Counted from the first letter of the stretch, positions 1 to 9,933 are shown. The stretch: 42,225 nt of DNA from Lachnospiraceae bacterium (GCA_017621975.1 JAGARW010000110.1:1-42225); one strand, 5' to 3'. A program made the numbers and translations. The notes: generated from the sequence alone by a model not told the origin.

Positions 1-2063
1 AGAAGAAATATGACGGACAGAAAATCCATGATTTTGCGGATCTGCATGTCGGGGATTACGTTGTGCATGAAAGTCATGGACTCGGCGTTTACCGGGGAAT
101 CGAAAAGGTCGAAGTCGAAAATGTCGTCAAGGATTATATGAAGATCGAATACCGTGACGGCGGTAATTTATATATTTTGGCAACGGGCTTTGACGCTATT
201 CAGAAATATGCTTCTGCGGATGCAAAAAAACCAAAGCTGAACAAGCTTGGTACGCAGGAATGGACGCGTACGCGCAGCAAAGTGCAAAACGCAGCCCTTG
301 AAGTCGCAAAGGATCTCGTAGATCTCTATGCTGCCCGGCAGCAGAAAAAGGGATATCAGTATGATAAGGATACTGTTTGGCAGAGAGAGTTTGAGGAAAT
401 GTTTCCGTTTGAAGAGACGGAAGATCAGCTTGCAGCGATCGAAGCGGTGAAGGCTGACATGGAGAGCAGTAAAATCATGGACCGCCTCGTCTGCGGCGAC
501 GTTGGCTACGGCAAAACGGAGATTGCGATCAGAGCGGCGTTTAAAGCGGTACAGAGCGGGAAACAGGTCGTATTTCTTGTGCCGACGACGATTTTGGCGC
601 AGCAGCATTACAATACGTTTGTCCAGAGAATGAAGGACTTTCCGGTCAGGGTAGATCTGCTGTCGAGATTCCGCGCATCGTCGGAGCAGAAAAAAACGAT
701 CGAAGATCTGAAAAAGGGACTGGTAGATATTGTAATCGGCACGCACCGCGTTCTGTCAAAGGACGTTATTTATAAGGATCTCGGACTGCTTATCATCGAC
801 GAGGAACAGCGGTTCGGCGTAACGCACAAAGAAAAGATCAAGCAGATGAAGGAAAACATCGACGTGCTGACATTGACGGCGACGCCGATCCCGAGGACGC
901 TGCATATGAGTCTTGCGGGCATTCGTGACATGAGCGTACTGGAAGAGGCGCCGGGTGAAAGAATGCCGATTCAGACATACGTAATGGAATATAACGAAGA
1001 GCTTGTGCGTGAGGCGATCGTCAGAGAGCTTGCCAGAGGCGGACAGGTCTACTATGTATACAACCGTGTGAATACGATTGCCGATACGGCTGCGCTGATC
1101 GCCCGGCTCGTTCCGGAAGCGACCGTTGCGTTTGCCCACGGGCAGATGAAAGAACGGGAACTGGAACGGATCATGTATGATTTTATTGACGGAGAGATCG
1201 ATGTGCTTGTTTCTACAACGATCATCGAAACCGGGATGGATATTTCCAATGTCAATACGATGATTATTCACGATTCCGATAATATGGGACTTTCGCAGCT
1301 TTATCAGCTTCGGGGAAGAGTCGGAAGGTCGAATCGGACGGCGTATGCGTTCTTGATGTATAAAAAGGACAAGATGCTGAAGGAAGTGGCTGAGAAGCGG
1401 CTTCAGGCAATCAGAGAGTTTACCGATCTTGGAAGCGGATTTAAAATTGCCATGCGCGACCTTGAAATAAGGGGAGCGGGCAATCTGCTTGGAAGGTCGC
1501 AGCACGGGCATATGGAGGCGGTCGGCTATGACCTTTACTGCAAAATGCTGAATGAGGCGGTTAAGCATTTGAAGGGAGAAGAAACTAAGATCGATTTCCC
1601 GACGACGGTCGATCTCGATGTGGACGCCTATATCCCCCCTTCCTATATTATGAACGAAGTGCAGAAACTGGATATTTACAAGCGGATCGCAGGCATTGCG
1701 TGCAAGTCGGAAAGCGAGGATATGAAGGAAGAACTGCTTGACCGTTTTGGAGAAATCCCGCGTTCGGTAGAGAATCTGCTCCGCATTGCGCTCATCCGGC
1801 AGCAGGCGCACAGACTGTATCTGTCGGAGGTACAGGGCAAAAACGAGCTGCTGACTTTTACGTTCATTCAAAATGCGCCGATTCGGACACTTCAGATTCC
1901 GGAACTTTTAAAGAAACACGGGAAAAAGCTGACCTTTCATGCCAAGGGTGATCCATGTCTGAAGTATCCGTATAAGAAATGCGGTTTTGCGGAAAAGGAC
2001 GGAGAAATATTGCTGGAATTGGCAGAGCGTTTGCTACATGATATGGAAACTTATCTGTTATAA
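1..2063 (+). CDS. mfd: Transcription-repair coupling factor Mfd, 5'-truncated by the window edge
   Basis: Mfd is the ATP-driven translocase that removes stalled RNA polymerase at DNA lesions and recruits UvrA. The reading frame is open from base 3, so the gene began before the window; roughly the N-terminal 450-500 residues (UvrB-like domains) are missing. What remains starts in the CarD-like RNA-polymerase interaction domain ([17 protein letters not shown], about bases 58-110). Next come the Walker A motif GDVGYGKTE (about 497-523), the DEEQ box (about 799-810), the [13 protein letters not shown] motif III, and the helicase C-terminal domain with the RGRVGRS arginine finger. The C-terminal D7 domain ends at TAA 2061-2063. 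No strong terminator follows. The family call is secure; only the 5' end is lacking. Confidence 0.97.
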   Translation, partial: KKYDGQKIHDFADLHVGDYVVHESHGLGVYRGIEKVEVENVVKDYMKIEYRDGGNLYILATGFDAIQKYASADAKKPKLNKLGTQEWTRTRSKVQNAALEVAKDLVDLYAARQQKKGYQYDKDTVWQREFEEMFPFEETEDQLAAIEAVKADMESSKIMDRLVCGDVGYGKTEIAIRAAFKAVQSGKQVVFLVPTTILAQQHYNTFVQRMKDFPVRVDLLSRFRASSEQKKTIEDLKKGLVDIVIGTHRVLSKDVIYKDLGLLIIDEEQRFGVTHKEKIKQMKENIDVLTLTATPIPRTLHMSLAGIRDMSVLEEAPGERMPIQTYVMEYNEELVREAIVRELARGGQVYYVYNRVNTIADTAALIARLVPEATVAFAHGQMKERELERIMYDFIDGEIDVLVSTTIIETGMDISNVNTMIIHDSDNMGLSQLYQLRGRVGRSNRTAYAFLMYKKDKMLKEVAEKRLQAIREFTDLGSGFKIAMRDLEIRGAGNLLGRSQHGHMEAVGYDLYCKMLNEAVKHLKGEETKIDFPTTVDLDVDAYIPPSYIMNEVQKLDIYKRIAGIACKSESEDMKEELLDRFGEIPRSVENLLRIALIRQQAHRLYLSEVQGKNELLTFTFIQNAPIRTLQIPELLKKHGKKLTFHAKGDPCLKYPYKKCGFAEKDGEILLELAERLLHDMETYLL

Positions 2064-2115
2064 AAAAGCTGCTTTGCTTAATTATAAAATATTCACATAA
2101 AAATTGGGAAATCAG

Positions 2116-2145
2116 TTGAAAAGCATGTGTGTTTTGTACTAAAAT
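2116..2145 (+). promoter_or_regulatory. Candidate sigma-A promoter for the chemoreceptor/EAL pair
   Basis: TTGAAA (2116-2121) and TAAAAT (2140-2145) are separated by 18 bp, about 43 bp before the chosen ATG. The spacing and hexamers fit a vegetative promoter. I saw no sigma-D-like motif. Position and strength are inferred. Confidence 0.5.
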
Positions 2146-2188
2146 AGGTACATGGGAATGACAAAAATTAGGAATGGAAGTGGAGCAT

Positions 2189-3925
2189 ATGAAGAAGATA
2201 GCGTATAAGTTTATGGCGGTAATCGGTATATTGGTAGTAATTTCTCTGGTTGCATTACAGATTCTGAGCAACAATATCAAAACGATCAATCAGGCAAGCT
2301 CTGATCTGCTTGACAAGCAGGTGACAGATCTCAATCTGATCCAGACGGTTAACATGGACTATCAGGAGATTTATCGCGTTACGCTGTGTCATACAATGAC
2401 AAATGCGGAATCTTCTATGCGCGCTTATGAAAAACAGATCGACGAGAAAAAAGCGGAGCTGCTGGAAAGCATGGCTGCCTATAAAAGCAGAGTGACGGAC
2501 GAGGAAATTGCGAAGATCGTAGACGGTTTCGAAGGAAAATGCACCGCATTTCTGAAAACGGTAGAGAGCATTGTCGATAACAGCGCGAACGGCAAAAAAG
2601 ATATGGCGATGATCTATATCAACAATACGCTCGGCGTTTCTGTCAGCAACTTAGAAAGCTATATTGCTCAACTGAAAGAGTATACGAACCAGGAATTTGA
2701 GGCGGGACGCGTCGAACTTTTGGCGACGGCGAAAGCGAGCAATCAACTGATCGTGATGGCGATGGCTCTTATGCTGATTGCAATGATCGTCGTTTACTTT
2801 ATTGCGAGCCGCGCGATCGTCAGACCGATCAAGCTCGCGACGAAGGAGCTTCAGGCGATTATCCGTTCCATACAGGAGAACGACGCCGATCTGAGCAGGC
2901 GGATTACGATCCGCAGTAAAGACGAGACGTCCGTACTGACTTCCGGCATCAATCAGTTCCTTGAAATACTGGAAGGACTGATCCGCAATATCCGTTCTTC
3001 CAGCATTCAGATTTCATCGGAGCAGCAGGGCGTTTATAATCATGTAGAAGTAACGCAGGAGCATGCGGACGATACGTCGAGCACAATGGAACAGTTGGCG
3101 GCGGGCATGGAAGAAGTGACGGCGACGGCTTCCGTATTGACGGAGCATGCAAAAGAAGCGAAGGGCTGCGTACAGTCCGTAGCGGACGACGTCAACGAAG
3201 GCTTCCAGTTCGCGGGCGAGATGAAGGAACGAGCGGATCACTTAAAGAAGCAGGCTGTTGCAAGCAAGCAGTCGACGGAAGACGTTATGAAAGAGATCGA
3301 CAAGGCGCTTTTGCAGTCGCTTGAGGACAGCCGACAGATTAAAAATATTACCAATCTGACGGACGAGATCCTTGGAATCGCCGCGCAGACGAATCTGCTT
3401 GCGCTTAACGCGTCGATCGAAGCGGCGAGAGCGGGCGAGGCCGGAAGAGGCTTTGCAGTTGTAGCCGATGAAATCAGACAGCTCGCGGATAACAGCAAGG
3501 AGACGGCGAATAATATCCAGAAGATTTCGCAGGGCGTTGTCAAGGGCGTTTCCGCGCTTTCGGACAATGCGTCCAAGCTGCTGCAGTTCGTGAACGAGCA
3601 GGTTATGGCGGATTACGACGAACTGGAAAATACCGGCGCGCAGTATTTTAAGGACGCGACAAAGGTTGCTGACATTATGAATAAGATTTCCGACGGCACA
3701 CAGCAGATCAATGAGACGATGCAGGAAGTAGTGACTTCAAATGAAGGCATTTCCGATACGGTAGAGCAAAATGCGATCGGAATTGGAAATGTTGCGCAGA
3801 ATACGACAGAGCTGGCGGCGAATATGAAAGAGATCATCAAAGCGCTCAGCCAGGTACAGGAGGTCGTTGATGATCTGACAAGTCAGGCGGAGATGTTCCA
3901 TATCAGCGAAGTCGCAGAAAGTTAA
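2189..3925 (+). CDS. Methyl-accepting chemotaxis protein, 4HB-type sensor
   Basis: A transmembrane chemoreceptor that signals to CheA/CheW. From the ATG at 2189 it has 578 residues. An N-terminal membrane helix ([20 protein letters not shown]) is followed by a roughly 150-residue all-helical periplasmic segment of the four-helix-bundle type, a second membrane helix ([20 protein letters not shown]) and HAMP. The cytoplasmic coiled coil has the hairpin tip [20 protein letters not shown] and [12 protein letters not shown]. The ATG at 2174 is also in frame, but the AGGAATGGAAGTGGAG stretch lies just before 2189, which begins like a normal receptor. No C-terminal CheR-binding pentapeptide is visible. 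The next gene starts 5 bp after the stop, so they are probably co-transcribed. The ligand is unknown. Confidence 0.93.
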   Translation: MKKIAYKFMAVIGILVVISLVALQILSNNIKTINQASSDLLDKQVTDLNLIQTVNMDYQEIYRVTLCHTMTNAESSMRAYEKQIDEKKAELLESMAAYKSRVTDEEIAKIVDGFEGKCTAFLKTVESIVDNSANGKKDMAMIYINNTLGVSVSNLESYIAQLKEYTNQEFEAGRVELLATAKASNQLIVMAMALMLIAMIVVYFIASRAIVRPIKLATKELQAIIRSIQENDADLSRRITIRSKDETSVLTSGINQFLEILEGLIRNIRSSSIQISSEQQGVYNHVEVTQEHADDTSSTMEQLAAGMEEVTATASVLTEHAKEAKGCVQSVADDVNEGFQFAGEMKERADHLKKQAVASKQSTEDVMKEIDKALLQSLEDSRQIKNITNLTDEILGIAAQTNLLALNASIEAARAGEAGRGFAVVADEIRQLADNSKETANNIQKISQGVVKGVSALSDNASKLLQFVNEQVMADYDELENTGAQYFKDATKVADIMNKISDGTQQINETMQEVVTSNEGISDTVEQNAIGIGNVAQNTTELAANMKEIIKALSQVQEVVDDLTSQAEMFHISEVAES

Positions 3926-3930
3926 GGGAT

Positions 3931-6057
3931 ATGAAAGATCAGAGAGTGATTTTGATTGTTTCGGCTGCTGAAGAAAATATGGCGGCTGTCAAAAAAATAT
4001 GGGAAGACGAACCGGAATATAAGCTTTTGCAGGCGTCGAGCCAGGTAAAGGCGAAAGCGGCGCTTGCAATGAATAACGACGTTGATCTGATCTTCCTTGA
4101 CTCTACCGGGATGGAAGAGGACGGAATTGCATTTTTGAAGAGCACCAAGAAAAAGGGCGAGTATGCGCATATTCCGATCATAGTCGGCGCGCAGTCAGGC
4201 AGTAATGAGTGGATCGAAAAGGCGCTGGCGGAAGGCGCGGAGGATTTTGTCCTGCGTCCATACAATATGGGGCTGATTCGGAAAAGAGTCAGCAGCGCGA
4301 TCAATCGGAATCTGCATGACCGCGATCCGCTGACCAATCTTTATACGGCTACCGTTTTTTATAATCAGACGAAGCGGCTGCTTTTAAAAAATCCGGATAT
4401 TACATATACGATGCTTTACTTCAATGTCAAAGGCTTTACGCTTGTCAACGATTTTTACGGCGGCGAAGTAGGCGACAGCATTTTAAAAGAGCTTGCGGAG
4501 ATGCTGCGGGAAGACGTTGGAAAAAGAGGAACTTACGGAAGAATTATTGCGGACAATTTTGTCTGCTGCATTCCGAGCGTGAACGGCGATGAAGAAGTTT
4601 TTTTGTATCATCATATCGAAGACCGGCTGAAAACGCTGCGTCAAAAATATCATTTTAATCTGGAATGCGGTATTTACAGGATCGAAGACCGCCGGATGCC
4701 GGTGGCGAAGATGTGCGACAGGGCAAAGTTTGCCTTGATGGATATTAAAGGAAGCACAGGAAAACGGTACGCTTATTATAATACCAAAACGGCGGAAACT
4801 TACCGCGACGAGCAGCGTATGATCGCCGATATGGAATGGAGTCTGAAGGAAGGGCAGTTCTTTGTTATGCTGCAGCCGATCTATGACGCAGTGACGGAGC
4901 GGCCGGTCGGTGCGGAGGCGCTTGTACGTTGGAAGCACCCGGAGCTTGGCGTTGTCAGACCTGATATTTTTATTCCGCTGTTTGAAAAAAACGGTTTTAT
5001 CCGGCAGCTTGACTGGTATGTATGGGAAGAGGTATGTAAGCTTTTGGCACGGCTGCTTGGAAAAGGAAGTACGATCTGTCCGATTTCCGTCAACGTTTCC
5101 AGAATTGACCTGTATCATCCGGGTGTAGAGTCTGTTTTGGAGTGCCTGATGGAAAAATATCATTTGCCGAAAAGCCTTCTGAAGCTTGAGATTACAGAGA
5201 CTGCTTACACGGAAAAGCCGCAGGAGATCATAAGACTCGTTTCTAAACTGCGTGAACGTGGCTTTGAATTGTTGATGGACGATTTTGGCAGCGGATATTC
5301 TTCCTTAAATATGCTGAAAGAAATGCCGATCGATACGCTGAAGATCGATATGAAATTTATGGAAGAGCTTTCGACTTCCCAGAGAGCCGGGAACATCCTG
5401 ATCAGTATTGTACGTATGGCAAAGCTCCTCAATATGAGTACGGTTGCAGAAGGGGTAGAGACGCGGGAACAGCTTGAATTTTTGAGAAACGTAGGATGCG
5501 ACAGGATTCAGGGATATTATTTTTCCAAACCGCTTACGCTCGATGAGTACGAGGCGTTGATGGAAGAGGAAGGACGCCGTGAGAACAGCGGCGTGATCCA
5601 TAAGAAAGGCGTTCTTGTTATTGATGATGTACGGATGCTGCGCAAATCTATGATGGGAGCGCTCGGGGACTCTTATTGTTATTTTGAAGCCGCAAACGGA
5701 AAAGAAGCGCTGCAGGTTTTGCAGGAACATGCAGGCGCGATCAGTATCGTCATTACAGATATTATGATGCCGGAAATGGACGGCTTCGAATTGATCGAAG
5801 CCATGAAAAAGAATTCCGTATTTTCCCATATTCCGATCATAGTCATTACGGCAAGCGAGGAGCGGGAGAGCGAGATTAAGGCGCTCAAGCTCGGCGCGAT
5901 GGATGTGATCACAAAGCCGTATGATCCTGTCATCGTAAGTCAGCGTGTCAAAAACGTGATGCAGCTTTCCGAGACGGAATGGCTGCAAATGGAAATGAGC
6001 CTGATGGACAGGGAAAGAAGAGAGGCTATGCTGAGCAACAGGCATCAGGAAAAATAG
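3931..6057 (+). CDS. REC-GGDEF(degenerate)-EAL-REC protein, predicted c-di-GMP phosphodiesterase
   Basis: A 708-residue soluble response regulator with four domains. REC1 (about 1-120) has a candidate phospho-acceptor Asp57 (LIFLDSTG). The GGDEF-like domain (about 135-285) has IADNF at 206-210 in place of the signature, so cyclase activity is unlikely. The EAL domain (about 295-545) starts with EAL at 329-331 and keeps NVSR, EITET, DDFGSGYSSL, LKIDMKF, EGVET and QGYYFSKP, the metal-binding and catalytic set expected of an active phosphodiesterase. REC2 (about 565-690) has VIDD, Asp610 (ITDIMMPEMDG) and a KPYDP lysine. It starts 5 bp after the chemoreceptor stop behind AAGGGA. Known family: EAL proteins linearise c-di-GMP to pGpG. 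The pairing suggests receptor input may be linked to c-di-GMP turnover; that is inference. Confidence 0.93.
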   Translation: MKDQRVILIVSAAEENMAAVKKIWEDEPEYKLLQASSQVKAKAALAMNNDVDLIFLDSTGMEEDGIAFLKSTKKKGEYAHIPIIVGAQSGSNEWIEKALAEGAEDFVLRPYNMGLIRKRVSSAINRNLHDRDPLTNLYTATVFYNQTKRLLLKNPDITYTMLYFNVKGFTLVNDFYGGEVGDSILKELAEMLREDVGKRGTYGRIIADNFVCCIPSVNGDEEVFLYHHIEDRLKTLRQKYHFNLECGIYRIEDRRMPVAKMCDRAKFALMDIKGSTGKRYAYYNTKTAETYRDEQRMIADMEWSLKEGQFFVMLQPIYDAVTERPVGAEALVRWKHPELGVVRPDIFIPLFEKNGFIRQLDWYVWEEVCKLLARLLGKGSTICPISVNVSRIDLYHPGVESVLECLMEKYHLPKSLLKLEITETAYTEKPQEIIRLVSKLRERGFELLMDDFGSGYSSLNMLKEMPIDTLKIDMKFMEELSTSQRAGNILISIVRMAKLLNMSTVAEGVETREQLEFLRNVGCDRIQGYYFSKPLTLDEYEALMEEEGRRENSGVIHKKGVLVIDDVRMLRKSMMGALGDSYCYFEAANGKEALQVLQEHAGAISIVITDIMMPEMDGFELIEAMKKNSVFSHIPIIVITASEERESEIKALKLGAMDVITKPYDPVIVSQRVKNVMQLSETEWLQMEMSLMDRERREAMLSNRHQEK

Positions 6058-6068
6058 AAATTTGTATC

Positions 6069-6767
6069 TCATATTTTAGGATATGATTTTGCGATGCGTT
6101 CGCGAATCTCTCCCATGCGGATGTCAAGCGCAGAACTGATATTGGCGCAGTCGATCAGTTCTGCCGCAAGGAGATTCGCTTCCGCAGCGGGAATATTTTT
6201 CTTATAACGCAGTTTGTGTTCCAAACTTGCCCAAAAGTCCATTGCAATCGTGCGAAGCTGTACTTCTACTGCCATCATTTTCTTTTCATTTTGGAGAAAA
6301 ATGGGTACTTCGACAATGAGATGAAGACTGCGGTAGCCGCTTGGTTTTGGATTCTGGATATAGTCTTTCCGTTCAAGCAGCGTAATGTCATCCTGCTTCA
6401 GCAGGCAGTCGGCAAGCAGATAGATATCGGACAGAAACGAGCATACGACGCGGACTCCGGCGATATCGTGTATATTTTTCTGGATCGAAGCGAGCGTCAG
6501 CGGAATGTTTTTATTCCGCACTTTTTTGATGATACTGTCCATTGATTTGATACGGGATTTGATCGTTTCGATTGGATTCCTGTCATACTGTAAAGAAAAT
6601 TGTTCGTTCAGAACATTGAATTTTGTTTCGATTTCCATAATGGCGCAGCGATAATTTGACATCATGGTATCGAGCGGCAGTTTGTTCTCCTGCAAGTAAT
6701 CTAAAAACTCGTCCGACATAAGACTTTTGCGAATGAGCTGGTCGCGTGTCTCTTCAATAATTCCCAT
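6069..6767 (-). CDS. Small alarmone synthetase (RelQ/RelP-like GTP pyrophosphokinase)
   Basis: A single-domain RelA/SpoT synthetase that makes (p)ppGpp from ATP and GTP/GDP. It has 232 residues, close to the short RelQ/RelP family and far shorter than full Rel. Visible synthetase motifs are IHDIAGVRVVC, KPSGYRSLHLIVEV and VEVQLRTIAMDFWASLEHKLRYK. There is no HD hydrolase, TGS or ACT domain, so it should only synthesise. The C-terminal helices would form the usual tetramer contact. The ATG has a GGAGG site. It is convergent with the EAL gene, the two stops being only 11 bp apart with no terminator between, so read-through antisense is possible. It is divergent from the SpoVT-like gene. RelQ versus RelP cannot be decided by eye. 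Confidence 0.92.
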   Translation of the reverse strand: MGIIEETRDQLIRKSLMSDEFLDYLQENKLPLDTMMSNYRCAIMEIETKFNVLNEQFSLQYDRNPIETIKSRIKSMDSIIKKVRNKNIPLTLASIQKNIHDIAGVRVVCSFLSDIYLLADCLLKQDDITLLERKDYIQNPKPSGYRSLHLIVEVPIFLQNEKKMMAVEVQLRTIAMDFWASLEHKLRYKKNIPAAEANLLAAELIDCANISSALDIRMGEIRERIAKSYPKI

Positions 6768-6852
6768 TGTGATCCTCCGTTTCTTTCAGCGCCGATGCAA
6801 GGAAAGTGCCCAGAGCTGCTTTTTGTATAAAAGTTGTCAAATATGTCATAAT

Positions 6853-6892
6853 ATCTGATTCAGATGACTTGTTTATTTTAGCATAATTATGC
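6853..6892. promoter_or_regulatory. Two small palindromes in the divergent relQ-like/spoVT-like intergenic region
   Basis: ATCTGA-T-TCAGAT (6853-6865) and GCATAATTATGC (6881-6892) are both perfect. They lie in the 265-bp gap between divergently transcribed genes and could be operator sites, although AT-rich palindromes of this length also occur by chance. The rest of the gap shows only the extended -10 listed separately and the two ribosome binding sites. Confidence 0.3.
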
Positions 6893-6964
6893 CGCGTCGT
6901 AATAAACGTAGAGAAGATTTAAGAAAAATTTTAAATTATTGTCCTGCTTTGTAAGGGGAAACGT

Positions 6965-6973
6965 TGGTATAAT
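6965..6973 (+). promoter_or_regulatory. Extended -10 promoter element for the spoVT-like gene
   Basis: TGGTATAAT gives a perfect TATAAT with the TGn extension, 59 bp before the start codon. No good -35 lies 16-18 bp upstream, which extended -10 promoters can tolerate. In Bacillus subtilis spoVT is sigma-G dependent; I could not see a convincing sigma-G promoter here. Confidence 0.45.
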
Positions 6974-7032
6974 CTCTCACTTTTTACAGATAATACTTTT
7001 GCAGTTAATTATGTAAGAAGGAGAAAACAGAT

Positions 7033-7578
7033 ATGAAGGCAACAGGAATTGTTCGCAGAATAGATGATCTGGGACGTATTGTCATACCAAAAGAAATACG
7101 CAGGACACTGCGTATCCGGGAGAGCGACCCACTGGAAATTTTTACAGACAGGGAAGGCGAGATCATTCTGAAAAAATATTCTCCGATCGGAGAGATGAAT
7201 ACGTTTGCAAAGCAGTATGCGGAAAGCCTTTCGCAGGTTTCGGGGCATGTAGCAATTATTGCTGACAGGGATCAGTTTATTGCCGCTTCGGGAGGGTATA
7301 AAAATGCGATTGGAAAATCGATCAGCAGGGAGCTTGAAGAAAAGCTTGATAAAAGGGAATCCTTTTTGGCATCGCGGGGAGAGCGGAGTTTTATACAGCT
7401 TTTTGAGGAAAACAGCGGAGAATACATGCATGAAGCGGTAGGCGTTATTATTTGCGAGGGCGATGTGATCGGGGCTGTTATTTTGCTGAATGACGATGTA
7501 AAAAGTAAAATGGGAGAAGTGGAAAAGAAGCTGATTTTGTCGGCGGCCGCATTTCTTGGAAGGCAGATGCAGGGGTAA
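7033..7578 (+). CDS. spoVT: SpoVT-like AbrB-family transcriptional regulator with GAF domain
   Basis: A 181-residue DNA-binding protein. The N-terminal AbrB/SpoVT swapped-hairpin domain (about 1-50) reads MKATGIVRRIDDLGRIVIPK followed by EIRRTLRIRESDPLEIF, which is diagnostic. Residues about 55-178 form a GAF-like domain (HVAIIADRDQFIAASGG, VGVIICEGDVIGAVILL). Size and architecture match SpoVT, which adjusts forespore sigma-G genes in spore formers. The start has AGAAGGAG in front. A strong bidirectional terminator follows. A related stage V/AbrB paralogue with the same layout is possible, but the GAF domain argues for SpoVT. It supports a spore-forming host. Confidence 0.93.
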   Translation: MKATGIVRRIDDLGRIVIPKEIRRTLRIRESDPLEIFTDREGEIILKKYSPIGEMNTFAKQYAESLSQVSGHVAIIADRDQFIAASGGYKNAIGKSISRELEEKLDKRESFLASRGERSFIQLFEENSGEYMHEAVGVIICEGDVIGAVILLNDDVKSKMGEVEKKLILSAAAFLGRQMQG

Positions 7579-7635
7579 AAAGCGCGGCAGGCGGATGCAG
7601 GAATTATGTGCATGACGATGGAAAGAGAAAACAAT

Positions 7636-7680
7636 AAAGGGCGCTGTACCGGAAAGAAAGACCGGATTAGCGCCCTTTTT
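7636..7680. terminator. Bidirectional intrinsic terminator between spoVT-like and pncB
   Basis: An interrupted stem pairs AAGGGCGCT (from 7637) with AGCGCCCTT, plus an inner CCGG/CCGG, around an AAAGAAAG loop. T5 follows on the plus strand and TTTATTGTTTT on the minus strand. It sits between the convergent stops of the two genes and can serve both. Confidence 0.85.
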
Positions 7681-7719
7681 ATATGCTGCCATTAAGGAAA
7701 TGCCAACTTGTTTCCAACG

Positions 7720-9171
7720 CTATTGGCTCATCTTGTCAAGCAGATTGATTTTCATGTCATAGAGCTTTTTAGAGAGATCGACATATACGTTGTGCGGGTT
7801 GACGAGACGCCTTGTCTCGTCCCAGAGCGTATTTAGTTCCTTCTGGCAATACTCGCGGATATCCATTGTTTCGGGAGATTCGTAAATGCAGACGCCGTCT
7901 TTAAAGACGGGAATCATAATTTCACGCAGCGTATAAGTGCCAGGCTCCAGCTTCGTCTTTTTCCACGGAGCGTTCGGATCGAATAAAAGAAGCGGTTCGT
8001 CCTCAGAATACGTTTCGTCTACAAGACAGATCAGATCGGCTTTGATTTTGCCGGAATCCTTTTCGTAAACACGGTAAACTGTTTTGTTGCCCGGATTGGT
8101 AATTTTTTCGGTGTTTTCGGAAAGCTTGATCTTTGGAATAAAAGTACCGTCCTTGTCCATAATGGCGGCAAGTTTATAAACGCCGCCGAAAGAAGGACAG
8201 TCTTTGGAAGTGATCAGGTTTGTCCCGACGCCCCACGAAGTAATGGCGGCGCCCTGTGTTTTTAAGCTGTCAATCAAAAATTCGTCAAGATCGTTGGAGG
8301 CGGAGATAACAGCGTCTGGGAAGCCTGCTGCGTCCAGCATTTTTCTAGCTTTTTTGGAAAGGTAAGCAAGATCTCCGCTGTCGAGACGGATTCCATAATA
8401 GGTAAGCGGTACTCCGGCTTCGCGCATCTCGCGGAATACGCGGATCGCGTTCGGAACGCCGGATTTGAGCGTATCGTAAGTATCTACGAGCAGAATGCAG
8501 GCGGACGGATACATGTCCGCATAGGTTTTGAACGCGGTATATTCGTCGGGGAAGCTCATGATCCAGCTATGGGCGTGCGTGCCCTTGACCGGAATGTTGA
8601 AAAGCTGTCCGGCGAGGACGTTGCTTGTACCGGTACATCCGCCGATCACCGCGGCTCTTGCGCCGTAAATACCGGCGTCCGGTCCTTGCGCGCGGCGAAG
8701 CCCGAATTCCATAATGCCATCGCCCTTTGCCGCATAGCAGACGCGCGACGCTTTGGTAGCGATCAGGCATTGATGATTGAGAATCGTCAGGATTGCCGTT
8801 TCCACAAGCTGCGCCTGCATGATCGGCGCGATCACTTTGATCAGCGGCTCTCGCGGGAAGATGACGGTTCCCTCTGGAATCGCGTAAATATCGCCTGTAA
8901 AACGAAAGGTTTCCAGATAATCGAGGAAATCCTTCTCGAAAATTTTAAGCCCCGCAAGATATTCAATATCCTGCTTGGAAAAATGTAGATTTTTGATATA
9001 GTTGACGACCTGCTCGAGTCCGGCGCAGATCGCATATCCGCTGTCTAACGGATTGTTGCGGTAAAATACATCAAAAATAACGGTTTCGTTCTGATCCTTG
9101 TGTCTGAAATAGCCCTGCATCATTGTCAGTTCGTAAAGATCTGTCATAAGAGTCAGGTTTTGTCTGTCCAT
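7720..9171 (-). CDS. pncB: Nicotinate phosphoribosyltransferase
   Basis: Converts nicotinate, PRPP and ATP to nicotinate mononucleotide in NAD salvage (Preiss-Handler pathway). From the ATG at 9171 the protein has 483 residues. It has the family N-terminus (TLMTDLYELTMMQGYF), FDVFYRNNP, the active-site stretch GTHAHSWIMSFPDEYTAF and the phosphate-binding RLDSGDLAYLSKKAR. The frame is open 23 codons further upstream to 9240, but GGAGGAAACT lies directly before 9171 and homologues start there. A promoter sits at 9267-9295. The shared terminator lies 40 bp past the stop. The gene is monocistronic. Confidence 0.95.
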   Translation of the reverse strand: MDRQNLTLMTDLYELTMMQGYFRHKDQNETVIFDVFYRNNPLDSGYAICAGLEQVVNYIKNLHFSKQDIEYLAGLKIFEKDFLDYLETFRFTGDIYAIPEGTVIFPREPLIKVIAPIMQAQLVETAILTILNHQCLIATKASRVCYAAKGDGIMEFGLRRAQGPDAGIYGARAAVIGGCTGTSNVLAGQLFNIPVKGTHAHSWIMSFPDEYTAFKTYADMYPSACILLVDTYDTLKSGVPNAIRVFREMREAGVPLTYYGIRLDSGDLAYLSKKARKMLDAAGFPDAVISASNDLDEFLIDSLKTQGAAITSWGVGTNLITSKDCPSFGGVYKLAAIMDKDGTFIPKIKLSENTEKITNPGNKTVYRVYEKDSGKIKADLICLVDETYSEDEPLLLFDPNAPWKKTKLEPGTYTLREIMIPVFKDGVCIYESPETMDIREYCQKELNTLWDETRRLVNPHNVYVDLSKKLYDMKINLLDKMSQ

Positions 9172-9266
9172 AGTTTCCTCCATTCCGAAGTCTGTAAACG
9201 CTTCGCGTCCTGCATCTGGGTGTGTTGTGCCTGTGCACAAAATGATAATATAAATACTTATTCTTT

Positions 9267-9295
9267 ATAATAGAAGAAGATCGGGAAGAAATCAA
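9267..9295 (-). promoter_or_regulatory. Sigma-A promoter for pncB
   Basis: On the minus strand, TTGATT (9295-9290) and TATTAT (9272-9267) are 17 bp apart, about 95 bp upstream of the pncB start. A good vegetative promoter by sequence. Confidence 0.6.
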
Positions 9296-9393
9296 TGGGC
9301 TTGCCGGATAATAATTTTGTTTTTCGGGGAAAACAAGGACTTCCCTGCCTTGCAGTATGGTTTGGACCGTTTTGTGACGTCTATGCGGTCGGG

Positions 9394-9933
9394 TCATACA
9401 AAAGTTTCGGAGGAAGCGGAATATTTTTGATAATATTTTATAGCCGTTGCCGCATCTAATTGGAAGAGCGTCTGAAGTTTGGTCAGAATCTTTTCCTGCG
9501 GAACGTTTTCTTCCAGTTTATCAAGAATAAATGCGCGGATGCCGAATTCAAGACCTTCCGATTTCCCTTTTTCAATTCCCATATCGTAGATTGTCATGCG
9601 GATATCCTCCCATTCTTCGGATGCTTTGACTTCCGTTAGCTGCTTGTACCGGGTCCGCTTGCCGAGAAAATCTTTTTCGCTGTGATTTTCCATTTCCATA
9701 TTGAATTGCCGTTTATCTTCTGAAACTGCCCATGCGTCTAAACGGATTGCGCGCTTTCCCGACTTATTTAATACGACTTGTTCTACTTTCACTTCCCGAA
9801 TTTGTATGTCGGGTTCTTCCAGAATAATACTGAGTACGTTTTGGTAAGCCTTTTTGTTTTTCATAACAGACAGAAAAAGAATAAAATCGCAGAGGTTAAC
9901 TGATTCGGGGGATGATGAGAGATTTTTGGTCAT
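9394..9933 (-). pseudogene. Rpn/PD-(D/E)XK nuclease-family ('transposase') gene with internal deletion
   Basis: The 179-residue frame starts like Rpn-family proteins: SVNLCDFILFLSVMKNKKAY, then VVLNKSGKRAIRLDAWAV and the ExE strand FNMEMENHSE of the PD-(D/E)XK core. It jumps from KRTRYKQLTE directly to VKASEEWEDIRMTIYD, which normally belongs to the C-terminal region. About 100-130 residues seen in full-length relatives (compare 24369-25175) are missing. The frame is intact, with an AAAGGA ribosome site and a near-consensus promoter at 10037-10065, so a short protein may still be made. Loss of the middle, including the region after the catalytic core, suggests a decaying gene. It could be called a shortened CDS instead. 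It lies at the edge of the accessory island. Confidence 0.7.

Noticed and set aside
756..1871. Long minus-strand open frame opposite mfd (about 370 codons)
   Set aside because: It mirrors the coding frame of mfd, has no ribosome site and a composition typical of antisense shadows (Arg/His/Leu-rich).
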